The translations under genes and the position numbers were made by a program. The notes beneath the pieces were generated by a model. That model was not told the DNA's origin. It was given only the letters and a program-made list of their open reading frames with translations, and made no database searches. DNA of 64,000 nucleotides from Porticoccaceae bacterium (GTDB lineage: Bacteria; Pseudomonadota; Gammaproteobacteria; Pseudomonadales; Porticoccaceae): positions 1 to 64,000 of the forward strand of contig JALNZZ010000001.1 of assembly GCA_023229065.1 (NCBI GenBank), in the 5' to 3' direction. This document shows, one piece after another, positions 1 through 8,955 of the stretch; position 1 is the first letter of the stretch; each line of letters starts with the position of its first letter.

Positions 1-605
1 AGATCATTGGCATTCCTGAACGCGAGGTACTGCTGATCTCGCCCTACTTCGTGCCCACCGCAGCCGGTACCGAGGCTTTTGCCGACATTGCAGGCGCTGG
101 TGTCGATATTCGCATTCTCACCAATTCGCTGGATGCCACTGATGTGGCCGCTGTACATGCAGGTTACGCCAAGCGCCGCCGCGACTTGTTGCGCTCGGGG
201 ATACGGCTCTATGAAATGCGTCGCCTGACACCCGATAGAGAGCGCCAGAAAGTGGTAGGTCCTCTGGGCAGCTCCGGATCCAGCCTGCATGCCAAGACCT
301 ACTCAGTGGATGGCGAGAGGGTATATGTAGGCTCCTTCAACTTCGACCCTCGCTCCATCAACCTCAATACCGAGCTTGGGTTTGTGATCGACAGCGAGGC
401 GCTGGCAACACAAATTCGTGACGCCTTTGTCGACAATATTCCCCAGAGCGCCTACGAGGTGCGATTCGACGATCTTGGTCGCATCCAGTGGCTGGAGCGG
501 CGCGGGCATGAAACCGTTATTCATCGCCGGGAGCCGAATACAGGCGTACTCAAGCGTGTGGGGGTTTTTCTTTTATCTATATTGCCGATCGAGTGGTTGT
601 TGTAG
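1..605 (+). CDS. Phospholipase D / cardiolipin synthase-like protein, C-terminal part
   Basis: The gene is cut by the window start; the frame is open from base 3 ([18 protein letters not shown]...) to TAG at 603-605. The visible part holds the second HKD motif of the phospholipase D superfamily ([20 protein letters not shown]), which forms the catalytic His-Lys pair, and ends in a hydrophobic tail ([11 protein letters not shown]). This layout fits ClsC/YmdC-type proteins that transfer phosphatidyl groups to make cardiolipin, probably at the inner membrane. The first HKD motif lies outside the window, so cardiolipin synthase and other PLD-family roles cannot be separated. Its last 33 bases overlap the convergent methyltransferase gene. 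Confidence 0.85.
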   Translation, partial: IIGIPEREVLLISPYFVPTAAGTEAFADIAGAGVDIRILTNSLDATDVAAVHAGYAKRRRDLLRSGIRLYEMRRLTPDRERQKVVGPLGSSGSSLHAKTYSVDGERVYVGSFNFDPRSINLNTELGFVIDSEALATQIRDAFVDNIPQSAYEVRFDDLGRIQWLERRGHETVIHRREPNTGVLKRVGVFLLSILPIEWLL

Positions 606-1301
606 TTGGTTCTCCTGTGAAGTGCCAGCGAAGCCAGCTTCACCTGCGGCCTCTCCACTGCCAAAAATCCTCACCGTGTTGAATTCCTCAAACTCATGCA
701 AGTCGGGCCAGGTGCGAGCCTCGTGGGTAGCCAGGAGCTGGTAGGCGGGGTGAGTGAAGTCGCGCATTCGGGAGTCGGCCAGTAGTACGCTGGGGGCCGC
801 TCTGGCAAAGTCTTCGACGAGCGGCAGGTTGTCTCGATCGTAGAGCACATCGGCGGCGGTCACGATATCGAAGTGCCCTGGGCGCTGCTGCCAGTTTGGG
901 CACAGGCTCACTTCCACACCGTTGAGCGCGGCGTTGGCAGCAGTGGCTGTCAGGGCATCGGGATCGAGGTCGCAGGCTACGGCCTCCCGGGCGCCCGCGA
1001 TAGCTGCGGCGATAGCCACTATACCGGAACCACAACCGACATCGATTACCCTTTTGCCCTTTACCAGGCCGGGGTTGTCCAATAGGTATTGGGCCAACAC
1101 TTGGCCGCTAGCCCAGCAGAATGACCAGTAGGCGGGTGCGACTTGCACTGCTCTGGCTTCGTCCTGGCTGAGGGGGCCTTCCAGGACGGCTGGGTCAAAC
1201 AGGTGCAGGGCAATGGTGGGACAACCTGCTGGGCGAGTGGCCGTTACTCGCCCGCGGGGCAAGGTCTGGCGGAGACGGGTGTTCAGGTGAAACTCAGTCA
1301 C
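573..1301 (-). CDS. Class I SAM-dependent methyltransferase, METTL20/ETFB lysine methyltransferase-like
   Basis: The 242-residue protein has a class I SAM-binding core: motif [17 protein letters not shown], an acidic motif II (ACDLDPDAL), then AADVLYD, which matches the D-x-x-Y motif of the seven-beta-strand lysine methyltransferases. The preceding [20 protein letters not shown] segment also resembles bacterial and mitochondrial ETF-beta lysine methyltransferases. It is the last gene of the aryl polyene operon, starts with GTG 8 bases inside the preceding ketosynthase gene, and overlaps the convergent PLD gene at its end. APE clusters usually carry a methyltransferase acting on the aryl head, so this gene could do that or could be a protein lysine methyltransferase swept into the operon. 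Family is clear; substrate is inference. Confidence 0.75.
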   Translation of the reverse strand: MTEFHLNTRLRQTLPRGRVTATRPAGCPTIALHLFDPAVLEGPLSQDEARAVQVAPAYWSFCWASGQVLAQYLLDNPGLVKGKRVIDVGCGSGIVAIAAAIAGAREAVACDLDPDALTATAANAALNGVEVSLCPNWQQRPGHFDIVTAADVLYDRDNLPLVEDFARAAPSVLLADSRMRDFTHPAYQLLATHEARTWPDLHEFEEFNTVRIFGSGEAAGEAGFAGTSQENQLQQPLDRQYR

Positions 1302-2520
1302 CTCTCACCAACAGCAGCGAGGTATTGATGCCTCCAAAGGCAAAGTTGTTGTTCATTACGCACTCCACCTCCAGCTGGCGACCTGCCCCCCGGATGTAAT
1401 CGAGCGGCGCACAGGCCTCATCGATGTTGTCGAGGTTAACGGTGGGGTGAAACCAGCCGCGCTTCATCATCTCAATGGCGACCAGGGTTTCGAGAGCCCC
1501 GCAGGCACCGAGAGTGTGCCCCGTAAAGCTCTTGAAGGCGCTGATCGGTGTGGAGTCGCCGAAGAGGCGGTAGGTGGCCTGACTCTCGGCGATGTCGCCC
1601 CGGTCGGTGGCGGTGCCATGGGCACTGATATAGCCCACATCGTCGGGGCAAAGAGCGGCGTTTTCCAGGGCCTGGGCCATGGCGCGATACATGGTTTCGG
1701 CTTCGGGCTGGGTAACGTGGCTGCCGTCAGAGTTGGTGGCGAAGCCGACAATTTCGGCATGGATGCGGGCGCCGCGGGCCAGAGCGTGCTGGCGCTCTTC
1801 CAGGATCAGGGTGCAGGCGCCCTCTCCTATTACCAGACCGTCCCGGTCGCGGTCGAAAGGACGCGGTGTCAGCTGTGGTTCGTCGTTGCGGGTGCTGGTG
1901 GCATAGAGGGTGTCGAATACCGCCGCTTCAGTAGCGCATAATTCCTCGGCGCCACCGGCCACCATCAGGTCCTGGTGGCCGTACTTAATGGCCTCGTAGG
2001 CGTAGCCGATACCCTGGCTGCCAGAGGTGCAGGCGCTGGAGGTGGGAATCACCCGCCCTTTCAGGCTAAAAAAAACGCCGATGTTGACTGCTGCCGTGTG
2101 GCTCATCATTTTCAGATAGGAGTTGGCATTAATACCGCCACTGGCGTGATTGAGCAGCATATTGCCAAAGTCGGCGACGGCATCGGGGCTGCCAGTGGAA
2201 GAGCCGTAGCTCACCCCCATGCGACCGTCCTGGATTGTGGGGTCGTCGAGCAGCCCGGCGTCTGCCAGTGCCAGTTCGGTGACGCGGGTGCTCATCAGTG
2301 CTACTCGCCCCATGCTGCGCACCCGTTTGCGGGTATAGTGAGCAGGTAGTTCGAAATCTGGCACGGGCGCGCCGAGGCGGGTGTTCAGGTCGGGGTATTT
2401 ATCCCACTCGGTCACCGTGCGGATGCCGGTGATGCCATTGCGCAGATGGTGTTCGATGGTGGCCCAGTCGTTGCCAATAGGAGAGAACCCGGCCATGCCG
2501 GTAACCACAACGCGGCGCAT
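1294..2520 (-). CDS. apeR: Beta-ketoacyl-ACP synthase, ApeR-like
   Basis: FabF-type condensing enzyme of 408 residues with the complete Cys-His-His triad: TSSACTSGS (Cys about 164), [11 protein letters not shown] and [11 protein letters not shown]. It should extend the polyene chain by decarboxylative condensation with malonyl-ACP in the cytoplasm. ATG at 2520 is preferred over the upstream in-frame GTG (2526) because it forms a TGATG stop-start overlap with the ketoreductase gene. The order KS-dehydratase-ketoreductase-KS is that of apeO-P-Q-R in the Escherichia coli aryl polyene cluster, where ApeR is the second ketosynthase. The ape assignment rests on order and content. Confidence 0.88.
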   Translation of the reverse strand: MRRVVVTGMAGFSPIGNDWATIEHHLRNGITGIRTVTEWDKYPDLNTRLGAPVPDFELPAHYTRKRVRSMGRVALMSTRVTELALADAGLLDDPTIQDGRMGVSYGSSTGSPDAVADFGNMLLNHASGGINANSYLKMMSHTAAVNIGVFFSLKGRVIPTSSACTSGSQGIGYAYEAIKYGHQDLMVAGGAEELCATEAAVFDTLYATSTRNDEPQLTPRPFDRDRDGLVIGEGACTLILEERQHALARGARIHAEIVGFATNSDGSHVTQPEAETMYRAMAQALENAALCPDDVGYISAHGTATDRGDIAESQATYRLFGDSTPISAFKSFTGHTLGACGALETLVAIEMMKRGWFHPTVNLDNIDEACAPLDYIRGAGRQLEVECVMNNNFAFGGINTSLLLVRGD

Positions 2521-3245
2521 CAGCACAGCCCTCCGTTGACGGCGATCACCTGGCGGGTGATGTAGGCGGCTTCGGGGGAGAGCAGAAAGCGCACCAGTGC
2601 CGCTACCTCCTCGGGCTTGCCAGCACGGCGCGCCGGAATCATGGCGGCTAACTCATCGGGTACGGCGCCGTCGCTCATGTCAGTCGCGATCAGCCCCGGT
2701 GCCACGCAGTTGACGGTGATTTCCCGTTTGGCCAGCTCCAGCGCCAGGGATTTGCTGGCCGCGATAACGCCGGCCTTGGCAGCGCTGTAGTTGGTTTGAC
2801 CGCGATTGCCGATCAGGCCGGATACCGAGGCCAGGGTGACGATGCGGCCGGGTTGGCGTCGTCGTACCATCGGCATGGTCACCGGGTGCAACACATTGTA
2901 GAAGGCATCCAGATTGGTATGGATTACCGAATCCCAGTCCTCGCCAGTAAGGGCGGGAAAGGCCCCATCGCGAATGATACCGGCATTGCAAACCACACCG
3001 TAGTAAGCGCCGTGGGCTTCAATGTCCGCTTCCAGCACTTCGCGACAGCGGTCGCGGTCGGCTACGTCGAACTGCAACACTCGGGCTGAGCCGCCCCGGC
3101 TCTCAATGGCGCTGCGCACGGCCTCGGCATCGCTCACCTGGCTGCGGCAGTGCAGGACCAATGGGTAACCGGCAGCGGCCAGGGTCAGGGCGATGGCGCG
3201 ACCGATGCCTCGGCTGGAGCCGGTCACCAGTACAGTGCCGCTCAT
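2520..3245 (-). CDS. apeQ: 3-oxoacyl-ACP reductase (SDR), ApeQ-like
   Basis: Short-chain dehydrogenase of 241 residues with the N-terminal NADP(H) site TGSSRGIG, the NAG element (CNAGI) and the catalytic Ser and YxxxK (LASVSG...NYSAAK). It should reduce the beta-keto group after each condensation to a 3-hydroxyacyl-ACP. The start MSGTVLVTG at 3245 is chosen because it overlaps the dehydratase stop by 4 bases and places the Rossmann motif at the usual distance; the frame stays open upstream without conserved sequence. Flanked by dehydratase and ketosynthase genes in E. coli ape order. Confidence 0.9.
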   Translation of the reverse strand: MSGTVLVTGSSRGIGRAIALTLAAAGYPLVLHCRSQVSDAEAVRSAIESRGGSARVLQFDVADRDRCREVLEADIEAHGAYYGVVCNAGIIRDGAFPALTGEDWDSVIHTNLDAFYNVLHPVTMPMVRRRQPGRIVTLASVSGLIGNRGQTNYSAAKAGVIAASKSLALELAKREITVNCVAPGLIATDMSDGAVPDELAAMIPARRAGKPEEVAALVRFLLSPEAAYITRQVIAVNGGLC

Positions 3246-3703
3246 TGCGGGTTCTCCTGCATGAATTCCTCGATATTCTCCGGCATGTAGACGTTGAGGT
3301 TGGCGTTGGCGGCAATATTCGGGCCGCAGATCGAACACTCGAAAACTTGCAGACCGTTAGTCCCTTCAGTAACTGCCTGCACGGATATTGCCAGCCTTGT
3401 GCCCAAGGGGAAATAGGCGCAACCGGGCTCGTAGCGTCTGGTGCTCACCAAAAAGCCGATGCGCACCGGGTTGCCGGCGCGGCGGGCGTTGGCGCCAGCA
3501 TAGGCGGCGATGGCCTGACCCATGTACTCGAGGCCAACCCAGCTGGGTACGCCGCGATCTTCAGCGAACAGTGACTCGGGAGTGATAGTGACACTGGCGG
3601 TCAGGCCGCTGTCGCGCACTTCGTCGACCTTGTCCAGCAATACCATGGGGGTGTCATGGGGAAGCAGATCGCGAATGGGCGGTGTTGTGCTGGTGGTGCT
3701 CAT
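3242..3703 (-). CDS. apeP: ApeP-family hotdog dehydratase subunit
   Basis: Small hotdog-fold protein of 153 residues (MSTTSTTPPIRDLLPHDTPM...). It keeps the helix with the acidic residue (GLEYMGQAIAAY, Glu about 59) found in ApeP/FabZ-like dehydratases but lacks any HxFPGxPxxPG histidine motif. In the characterised E. coli system ApeP pairs with ApeI to dehydrate the 3-hydroxyacyl-ACP; the likely partner here is the hotdog domain fused to the AMP-ligase (11709-13409). The start at 3703 is set by a 4-base overlap with the upstream ketosynthase. The ORF runs open further upstream, but that part is antisense-like and unrelated to the family. Confidence 0.85.
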   Translation of the reverse strand: MSTTSTTPPIRDLLPHDTPMVLLDKVDEVRDSGLTASVTITPESLFAEDRGVPSWVGLEYMGQAIAAYAGANARRAGNPVRIGFLVSTRRYEPGCAYFPLGTRLAISVQAVTEGTNGLQVFECSICGPNIAANANLNVYMPENIEEFMQENPQ

Positions 3704-4875
3704 GGTGTTTCTCGCGTCAGGATCAGCGACAAGTTGTTGCCGCCAAAGGCGAAGGAGTTGCTCATGGCTGTCTGTACCGGGTGCTCCAAGCAACTGTGGC
3801 CGAGCCCTGTAAGCAAGGGCATGGCCGGGTCGGGCTGCCCATCCCATTGATGGGGCGGCAGTCTGCCGTCGTCGCGCTGCAGTAGTAGCCAGCACAGTAG
3901 CGCTTCAATGGCCCCCGCTGCGGCCAGAGTATGCCCGGTGAGAGGCTTGGTGGAGCTGCAGGGAGTCGCGCTACCCAGTACCCGGCTTACGGCCAGCGCT
4001 TCCACCTGGTCGTTCTGGGTTGTAGCTGTGCCGTGGAGGTTGAGATAGTCGATTTGCTCCGGTGCCAGATCGGCTCTGGCCAAGGCCTGGCGAATCGCGG
4101 CTTCGGCTCCCCTGCCCTCTGGATGCGGGGAAGAAATATGGTGGGCATCGGAACTCTCCCCCCATCCTGCCAAGCGCACTGCTCCTGGCTCCCGGGTCAT
4201 CACGAACAGTGCGGCACCTTCGCCGATATTGATGCCTCGGCGGTTGATGCTGAAGGGGTTGCAGGGGGTGTCGGCGGTGACCATCAAGGCCGAAAAACCC
4301 GCTACCGTCATGCGGCACAGGCTGTCGACGCCCCCAGCCACCACCGCATCGCACACGCCGAGTTGCAGCAGTCGCGCAGCCGAAACCAGTGCCTTGCCTC
4401 CCGAGGTGCAGGCAGACGACACCACGGAGCAGGGACCGCCCAAGTCGAGCCAGCGGGCCAGAAAGCGTCCCGGAGCAGAGAATTCCTGGGTGCTGTAGTG
4501 GTAATCCGCAGCCAGTGCAATATCACCAGCGGCGACACTGAGCGCCGCTTCGCCTTCGGCGATACCGGAGGTGCTGGTGCCGATGACCACGCCGATGCGG
4601 TCGCGGCCGTAGCGGGCTTTGAGCTCCTCCACTACCGGCAGCAAGGGTGTCAAGGCCGCTGCCAAGAGACGGTTGTTGCGGCTGTCCTCGCCAGCGATTG
4701 TCGCTGGCGGCAGGGTTGCGTCGACTTTGCCGAGGGGCATGGCGCGCCCAGGCGAGTAAGAGTCGCTAACAGGGAGGGAAGGTGGTGTCGTGGCGAACAG
4801 GTTGCGCTCCACTTCGTCGGTGTTGGTGCCGAGGGCACAGATGACGCCAGCGTGGTTGAGATACACAGCGGTCAC
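3700..4875 (-). CDS. apeO: Beta-ketoacyl-ACP synthase, ApeO-like
   Basis: Ketosynthase of 391 residues with active-site Cys (SSACTSGG, Cys about 156), NLHGTATTQND and LTGHTLAAAGA histidines, so all three catalytic residues are present. By position it corresponds to ApeO, the main chain-extending ketosynthase that works as a heterodimer with the chain-length-factor-like ApeC (here 15249-15953, at the other end of the operon). It starts with GTG in a 4-base overlap with the DUF3261 lipoprotein gene. The N-terminal region is shorter and more divergent than in housekeeping FabF. Confidence 0.88.
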   Translation of the reverse strand: MTAVYLNHAGVICALGTNTDEVERNLFATTPPSLPVSDSYSPGRAMPLGKVDATLPPATIAGEDSRNNRLLAAALTPLLPVVEELKARYGRDRIGVVIGTSTSGIAEGEAALSVAAGDIALAADYHYSTQEFSAPGRFLARWLDLGGPCSVVSSACTSGGKALVSAARLLQLGVCDAVVAGGVDSLCRMTVAGFSALMVTADTPCNPFSINRRGINIGEGAALFVMTREPGAVRLAGWGESSDAHHISSPHPEGRGAEAAIRQALARADLAPEQIDYLNLHGTATTQNDQVEALAVSRVLGSATPCSSTKPLTGHTLAAAGAIEALLCWLLLQRDDGRLPPHQWDGQPDPAMPLLTGLGHSCLEHPVQTAMSNSFAFGGNNLSLILTRETP

Positions 4876-5423
4876 AGAGCAGTCCTCGACAGGCTGTGGA
4901 CGGTGAGAAGCATATTCTGCCCGATATAGTCGATCTCGCGCCCGTTCTCGGTCGCTTCTGCCGTGAGGTAACGCAGGCGCACCAGCTCCTGCCCCCGCCG
5001 GCGCAGTACCCGGTGGTTGTTTTCTTCGCTGACTGTCCAGTCCGGGCCAGCGAACTCCCAGGCTGGCAGGGGTAGATGATGGAGGTAGAGTGCCAGCAGC
5101 AGCTGATGGGACAGCACAGCGGACCAGCCAGGGGGTGCCTGCAGGGTGTGTGGGGTGCCGCCAGTATGAGACAGAGCCACCAGACGCCGCCCCAGGCCGT
5201 CGAACGCTACCAGTGTCAGCTGACCTGGAGTGAGTGCCACGGCGGCGTCGAGCGTCAGAGTTTTACCGTCGGCGGCAATCTGGACCCGCTCGCGGCTCTG
5301 CCAGCAGCAGTCGAGCTGTTGCGGCGCGGGCAGGGCCAACTGCGCCAGGCGCTGAGGAGCAGTAGTCGCACAGCCGCTGGCAAAGGCGATCAGTACAAGT
5401 AGTGCAAGCCTCTTCAACGGCAC
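4872..5423 (-). CDS. DUF3261-type lipoprotein of the aryl polyene cluster
   Basis: A 183-residue protein with a lipoprotein signal peptide (hydrophobic LLVLIAFASGC with lipobox ASGC, Cys18). The mature part has no catalytic motif that I can see and resembles the DUF3261 lipoproteins regularly found in APE clusters. A role in assembly or transport of the finished lipid at the inner face of the outer membrane fits its neighbours, an MMPL exporter and a LolA-like protein, but is inference. GTG start; overlaps the halogenase-like gene upstream by 10 bases and the ketosynthase downstream by 4. Confidence 0.75.
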   Translation of the reverse strand: MPLKRLALLVLIAFASGCATTAPQRLAQLALPAPQQLDCCWQSRERVQIAADGKTLTLDAAVALTPGQLTLVAFDGLGRRLVALSHTGGTPHTLQAPPGWSAVLSHQLLLALYLHHLPLPAWEFAGPDWTVSEENNHRVLRRRGQELVRLRYLTAEATENGREIDYIGQNMLLTVHSLSRTAL

Positions 5424-6643
5424 AGTTCCGCGAGAGTGGCGAGGCGCCGCCGGGAGTCACGCACAAAGGGGTTGGCGGTGTCCCAGGCGTACCCGGCCAG
5501 GATGGAAGCGATCATTGCCCGCACCTGTGGCTGGTGATTGGCAGCGAAGATCACTTTTTGGAAGCTGCCGTCGTACCAGCCGCTGACATAGGTGCGGAAG
5601 GTTTCTACACCCAGGCGCAAGGGCTCGGCATACTCTTGTTCCCAGTCGATGTGCTCGCCGCGCAGTTGACGAGCCACCAGAGGGGTAGCGAGGCTGGCGG
5701 ATTTCATCGCGATGGTGACGCCAGAAGAAAACACCGGGTCGAGAAACTCGCCAGCATTCCCCAGCAGGGCGAAGCCGGGGCCCCACAGCGACTTGACCTT
5801 GCAGGCATAACCGCCGATCTGCCGCACCTGGGTATCAAACACAGCGTTGTTGAGCAGTGCAGATAGGTCCGGGCTCTCGGCGAGAGCGCTCTGCAGGACA
5901 CTGAGCAACTGATCCTCGGCACCCTCGTCAGTGTAGTAATCCTGGCGTGCTACCACCCCTACCGAGCAGCGACCATCGCTGAAGGGGATAAGCCAGTACC
6001 AGACATCATCGAGGTCGGGGTGGATCACGATCAAAATCTTGTCTCTGTCGTGCTTGGGATCGCTGATATTGTCGGCAATATGGGTGAACACGGCTCTGCG
6101 CACGGGGAAGTCGGAGGGCAGCTCCAGGTCCAGCAGGCGTGGCAACACGCGCCCAAAGCCAGATGCATCAAGCACGAACCCGGCGCGCAGTTGATGGGGC
6201 TCGTTGCGGTCGTCACGATAGCTCAGTACCGGCTGCCCGTCTTCGTAATGGAAGGCTTCGAGGCGGTGACCGTAGCGTACATCGGCGCCTGAGGCGGCAG
6301 CTTCGTTGGCCAGGACATGGTCGAAGCGGGCGCGCTGAACCTGGAAGGTAGTACCCGGCCCACTGCTGAACTTGTCGCGGAAGTCAAAGGCGGTGTAGTT
6401 GCCGCTGCGCACAAAAGCGGCGCCATTCTTGTACTGAAAGCCGGCCTGATCGACAGCCTCCCCCATGCCTGCTTCGTGGATGAACTCCATGCATTGGGGC
6501 AGCAGGCTTTCACCGATGGAGAAGCGGGGAAAGGTGGCCTGCTCAAGCACCACTACTTTTAGGCCTTGTTGGCGCAGCAGAGCCGCAGCAATAGCACCGG
6601 AAGGACCGGCGCCGATAATGGCAACATCGGTTGTTTCAGTCAT
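5414..6643 (-). CDS. Flavin-dependent halogenase-like enzyme
   Basis: FAD-binding protein of 409 residues. It starts with a dinucleotide fold (IIGAGPSG, 9-16), followed by FSIGES (41-46). Three features are those of flavin-dependent halogenases rather than plain monooxygenases: WYWLIP at 215-220 (W-x-W-x-I-P), FLDPVFSSG at 300-308 (F-x-x-P-x-x-S-x-G) and a lysine at 72 in a YKNGAAF context, where the catalytic lysine sits. The position of W-x-W-x-I-P near residue 215 resembles the group acting on phenolic, carrier-bound substrates. Within an aryl polyene operon the likely substrate is the aryl ring on ApeE/ApeF-like carrier proteins; xanthomonadins, related aryl polyenes, are brominated. Reduced FAD would have to come from a reductase elsewhere. 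Halogenation is inference; a ring hydroxylase or oxidase remains possible. Confidence 0.8.
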   Translation of the reverse strand: MTETTDVAIIGAGPSGAIAAALLRQQGLKVVVLEQATFPRFSIGESLLPQCMEFIHEAGMGEAVDQAGFQYKNGAAFVRSGNYTAFDFRDKFSSGPGTTFQVQRARFDHVLANEAAASGADVRYGHRLEAFHYEDGQPVLSYRDDRNEPHQLRAGFVLDASGFGRVLPRLLDLELPSDFPVRRAVFTHIADNISDPKHDRDKILIVIHPDLDDVWYWLIPFSDGRCSVGVVARQDYYTDEGAEDQLLSVLQSALAESPDLSALLNNAVFDTQVRQIGGYACKVKSLWGPGFALLGNAGEFLDPVFSSGVTIAMKSASLATPLVARQLRGEHIDWEQEYAEPLRLGVETFRTYVSGWYDGSFQKVIFAANHQPQVRAMIASILAGYAWDTANPFVRDSRRRLATLAELCR

Positions 6644-8955
6644 GGTTGACGTCCTGTAGGCAGGGCCAGGCCCCAGAGATGGAACAACAATGGGGTGACG
6701 AGCCAGCTACACAGCAGTCCGGCAAACACGACGCTGCCGAAATGATGCAGCACCGGTACCTGGCTCAGGGAGAGCAGGCCGAAGGCCAGGATTGAGGTCG
6801 CCATCGCCAGGGTGGCGGCGACCCAGGTATCGCCATTGAGGCCGAGCTCGAGATAAAACACCGCTGTATCCACCGATAGCCCCAGTACCAGTAGCAGGGC
6901 GAGAACATGAAAGAGGGTCACCCCGCCGCTGGCGGATAATGCCAGACTGGCCGCTAACGAAACAAGCACCGAGACGGCCACCACTACTCCGTGGCGGCCA
7001 AATAATAGTGGGCAGGCAAGCGCGAACAGCGCTATGAATATTGTTAGTAGCGCTGTTACCTCGGTGCGCAGCAGCGCTAAAGTGGTAGATACATCGGTGA
7101 TCAGATCCACCGCGCTGACACCGGGTAGATCAGCGGCAGCGCTATACAGGCTGGCGGGAATTTCTGTCCCGTGGCGGACCAGCACCAGGCCCTGCTGGTG
7201 GTCGCCCAGATGCAGCGGCGGGAAAAGGGCGGCTACTGCAGCTGGTACCTGATCTGGAGTCAGAGCATCCTCAGACGCCTCGTTGGTGGGGAAGCCGTTG
7301 GTCAGGGGGCGCCACTCCTGGCAGTCACTGGCGAGCCGTGCGCAGAGACTGGCCAGGGCACCCTCTGGGCCGTAGAGCACGTTTGCCACCAAGGCGCGAT
7401 CGCGGCGCTGGCGCTCCAGCGACGGCACCATTTGCACGGTGGCCATCACGGGTGACGGTGAATGTCCCTGGTTCAGTAGATCCACTAATCGCTCCATGCG
7501 GCTCAGTACCTGCTGGCGATCCTCCCCTGCTACGGTCCAGTAACGCTGGCTGTCGATGCCGCCAAGCAGGCCTTGTATCTGGTGCTCATCGGCCAACAGT
7601 GCCGCGCTGGAGGTGTTGAGCAAGCGAATATCGTCGCGCCCGCCCTGACCCGCGACCCAGAGGGCGAGTGCCGGGACGCCTATCACCAAAGCCACTAACC
7701 AGGGCCAGCGCCGCGCTGCCAGGCGTTGATAGACGGCAGCAAAATAGCGAGGGTAAAAGTGTCGCCAGACAGCAAAGGTTGGCGACGCTGGGGCCTGGTA
7801 GTTGAGCGATAGCACCGCAGTCGCGGCACAGGCACTCAGGAGCCCCGCGACCATGAATACGGCAAACTGGTGTAGTCCAGGGAAAGGCGACCACAGTTGA
7901 ATCAGATAGGCGGCGATACTGGAGCCGGCGCTTAGCAGCACTCCGCGCCGCACCAGGCGCCAGGCGGTGCGAGAGCTTCCCGTACTCTGGTGCTTGATCA
8001 AAAAGTGAAAACAATAGTCCACCGCCAGACCCAGCAGGGTTGAGCCGAAGGCCAGGGTTACCAGATGAACGCGGTCGAATACCGCCAGGCTTACTGCCAG
8101 AGCTGCCACTGTGGCGCTGACCAGGATGACAGCGATGGCGACTAGAGCCTGCCGGGAGCGAAACACCGCTATTACCAGCAGCAAAATACCCAGCAGCGAG
8201 CCACTGCCAATCAGGGAAATCTCGAAGCGCGCCAGGCGGGTGGCTTCGGCGGCGTGAAATACCAGCCCTGACCGGAGCAAGCGGGCCTGTGGGTCGTGAC
8301 TGGCAAATGCTGCCACCGTGTCGGCCACTGCACTCTGGGCCGTGGCCGTAAAAGGGCTGGACTCCAGTGTGCCGCGCAGCAATAACCAGCTGTAGCCATT
8401 GTTGCGCAGACTGGGAAACCCGCCGCTCATGCCGAAGTGCCCCGTGTTGCCCAGCAGGGATTGCAACCATTTGCCGCCCAGATTGAAGGGGTCTTCTGCC
8501 ACGCTGTAGAGGCGCGGAGCGGGTACCGGGCTGTGGAGCTCCCGCAGTAGCTCGTCAGCCAGAGCTGCGGCATCGCCTTTCTGCAGGGCGCTGCGCATCT
8601 CGGGAGACAGCAGCTGGTGGCGGTAGGGAGCGAAAAAATCACTCAGCTCGGTGAGCGGGTCGCCGTGGGGGAGAGCCATTGAAACGCCGGGTTGTTCAGC
8701 CAGCTGGTGCTGGAGCTCAGTGGCCAGGGCGAGTGCCTTATCCGCTTCGGGGTGGGACACCAGGATGACAAACTGTTTGTCGAAACGGTCAGCGACCAGA
8801 CGGGAGAAGTTCGGGCCAGTGGCAGTCTGAGGTATCAGCCCCAGAATGTTACTCTCGAAAGCGCCTCCCCCCGCCACTCGCCAGACACAATACAGCGCCG
8901 CCAGCAGTAGCAGTGCGCACCAGGCCTGTAGAGGCCACCGCCGGGCAGCTGCCAT
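6640..8955 (-). CDS. MMPL/RND-family exporter of the aryl polyene cluster
   Basis: Large integral membrane protein of 771 residues with an N-terminal membrane segment, a periplasmic domain, a block of hydrophobic segments (around 225-420), a second periplasmic domain and a final membrane block (around 640-765). This twofold layout, about 12 membrane segments, is that of MMPL/RND transporters and matches the predicted exporter of APE clusters. It probably moves the polyene lipid out of the inner membrane, passing it to the LolA-like protein encoded next to it. Start overlaps the upstream stop by one base (TAATG); its stop overlaps the halogenase-like gene by 4. Confidence 0.88.
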   Translation of the reverse strand: MAAARRWPLQAWCALLLLAALYCVWRVAGGGAFESNILGLIPQTATGPNFSRLVADRFDKQFVILVSHPEADKALALATELQHQLAEQPGVSMALPHGDPLTELSDFFAPYRHQLLSPEMRSALQKGDAAALADELLRELHSPVPAPRLYSVAEDPFNLGGKWLQSLLGNTGHFGMSGGFPSLRNNGYSWLLLRGTLESSPFTATAQSAVADTVAAFASHDPQARLLRSGLVFHAAEATRLARFEISLIGSGSLLGILLLVIAVFRSRQALVAIAVILVSATVAALAVSLAVFDRVHLVTLAFGSTLLGLAVDYCFHFLIKHQSTGSSRTAWRLVRRGVLLSAGSSIAAYLIQLWSPFPGLHQFAVFMVAGLLSACAATAVLSLNYQAPASPTFAVWRHFYPRYFAAVYQRLAARRWPWLVALVIGVPALALWVAGQGGRDDIRLLNTSSAALLADEHQIQGLLGGIDSQRYWTVAGEDRQQVLSRMERLVDLLNQGHSPSPVMATVQMVPSLERQRRDRALVANVLYGPEGALASLCARLASDCQEWRPLTNGFPTNEASEDALTPDQVPAAVAALFPPLHLGDHQQGLVLVRHGTEIPASLYSAAADLPGVSAVDLITDVSTTLALLRTEVTALLTIFIALFALACPLLFGRHGVVVAVSVLVSLAASLALSASGGVTLFHVLALLLVLGLSVDTAVFYLELGLNGDTWVAATLAMATSILAFGLLSLSQVPVLHHFGSVVFAGLLCSWLVTPLLFHLWGLALPTGRQP

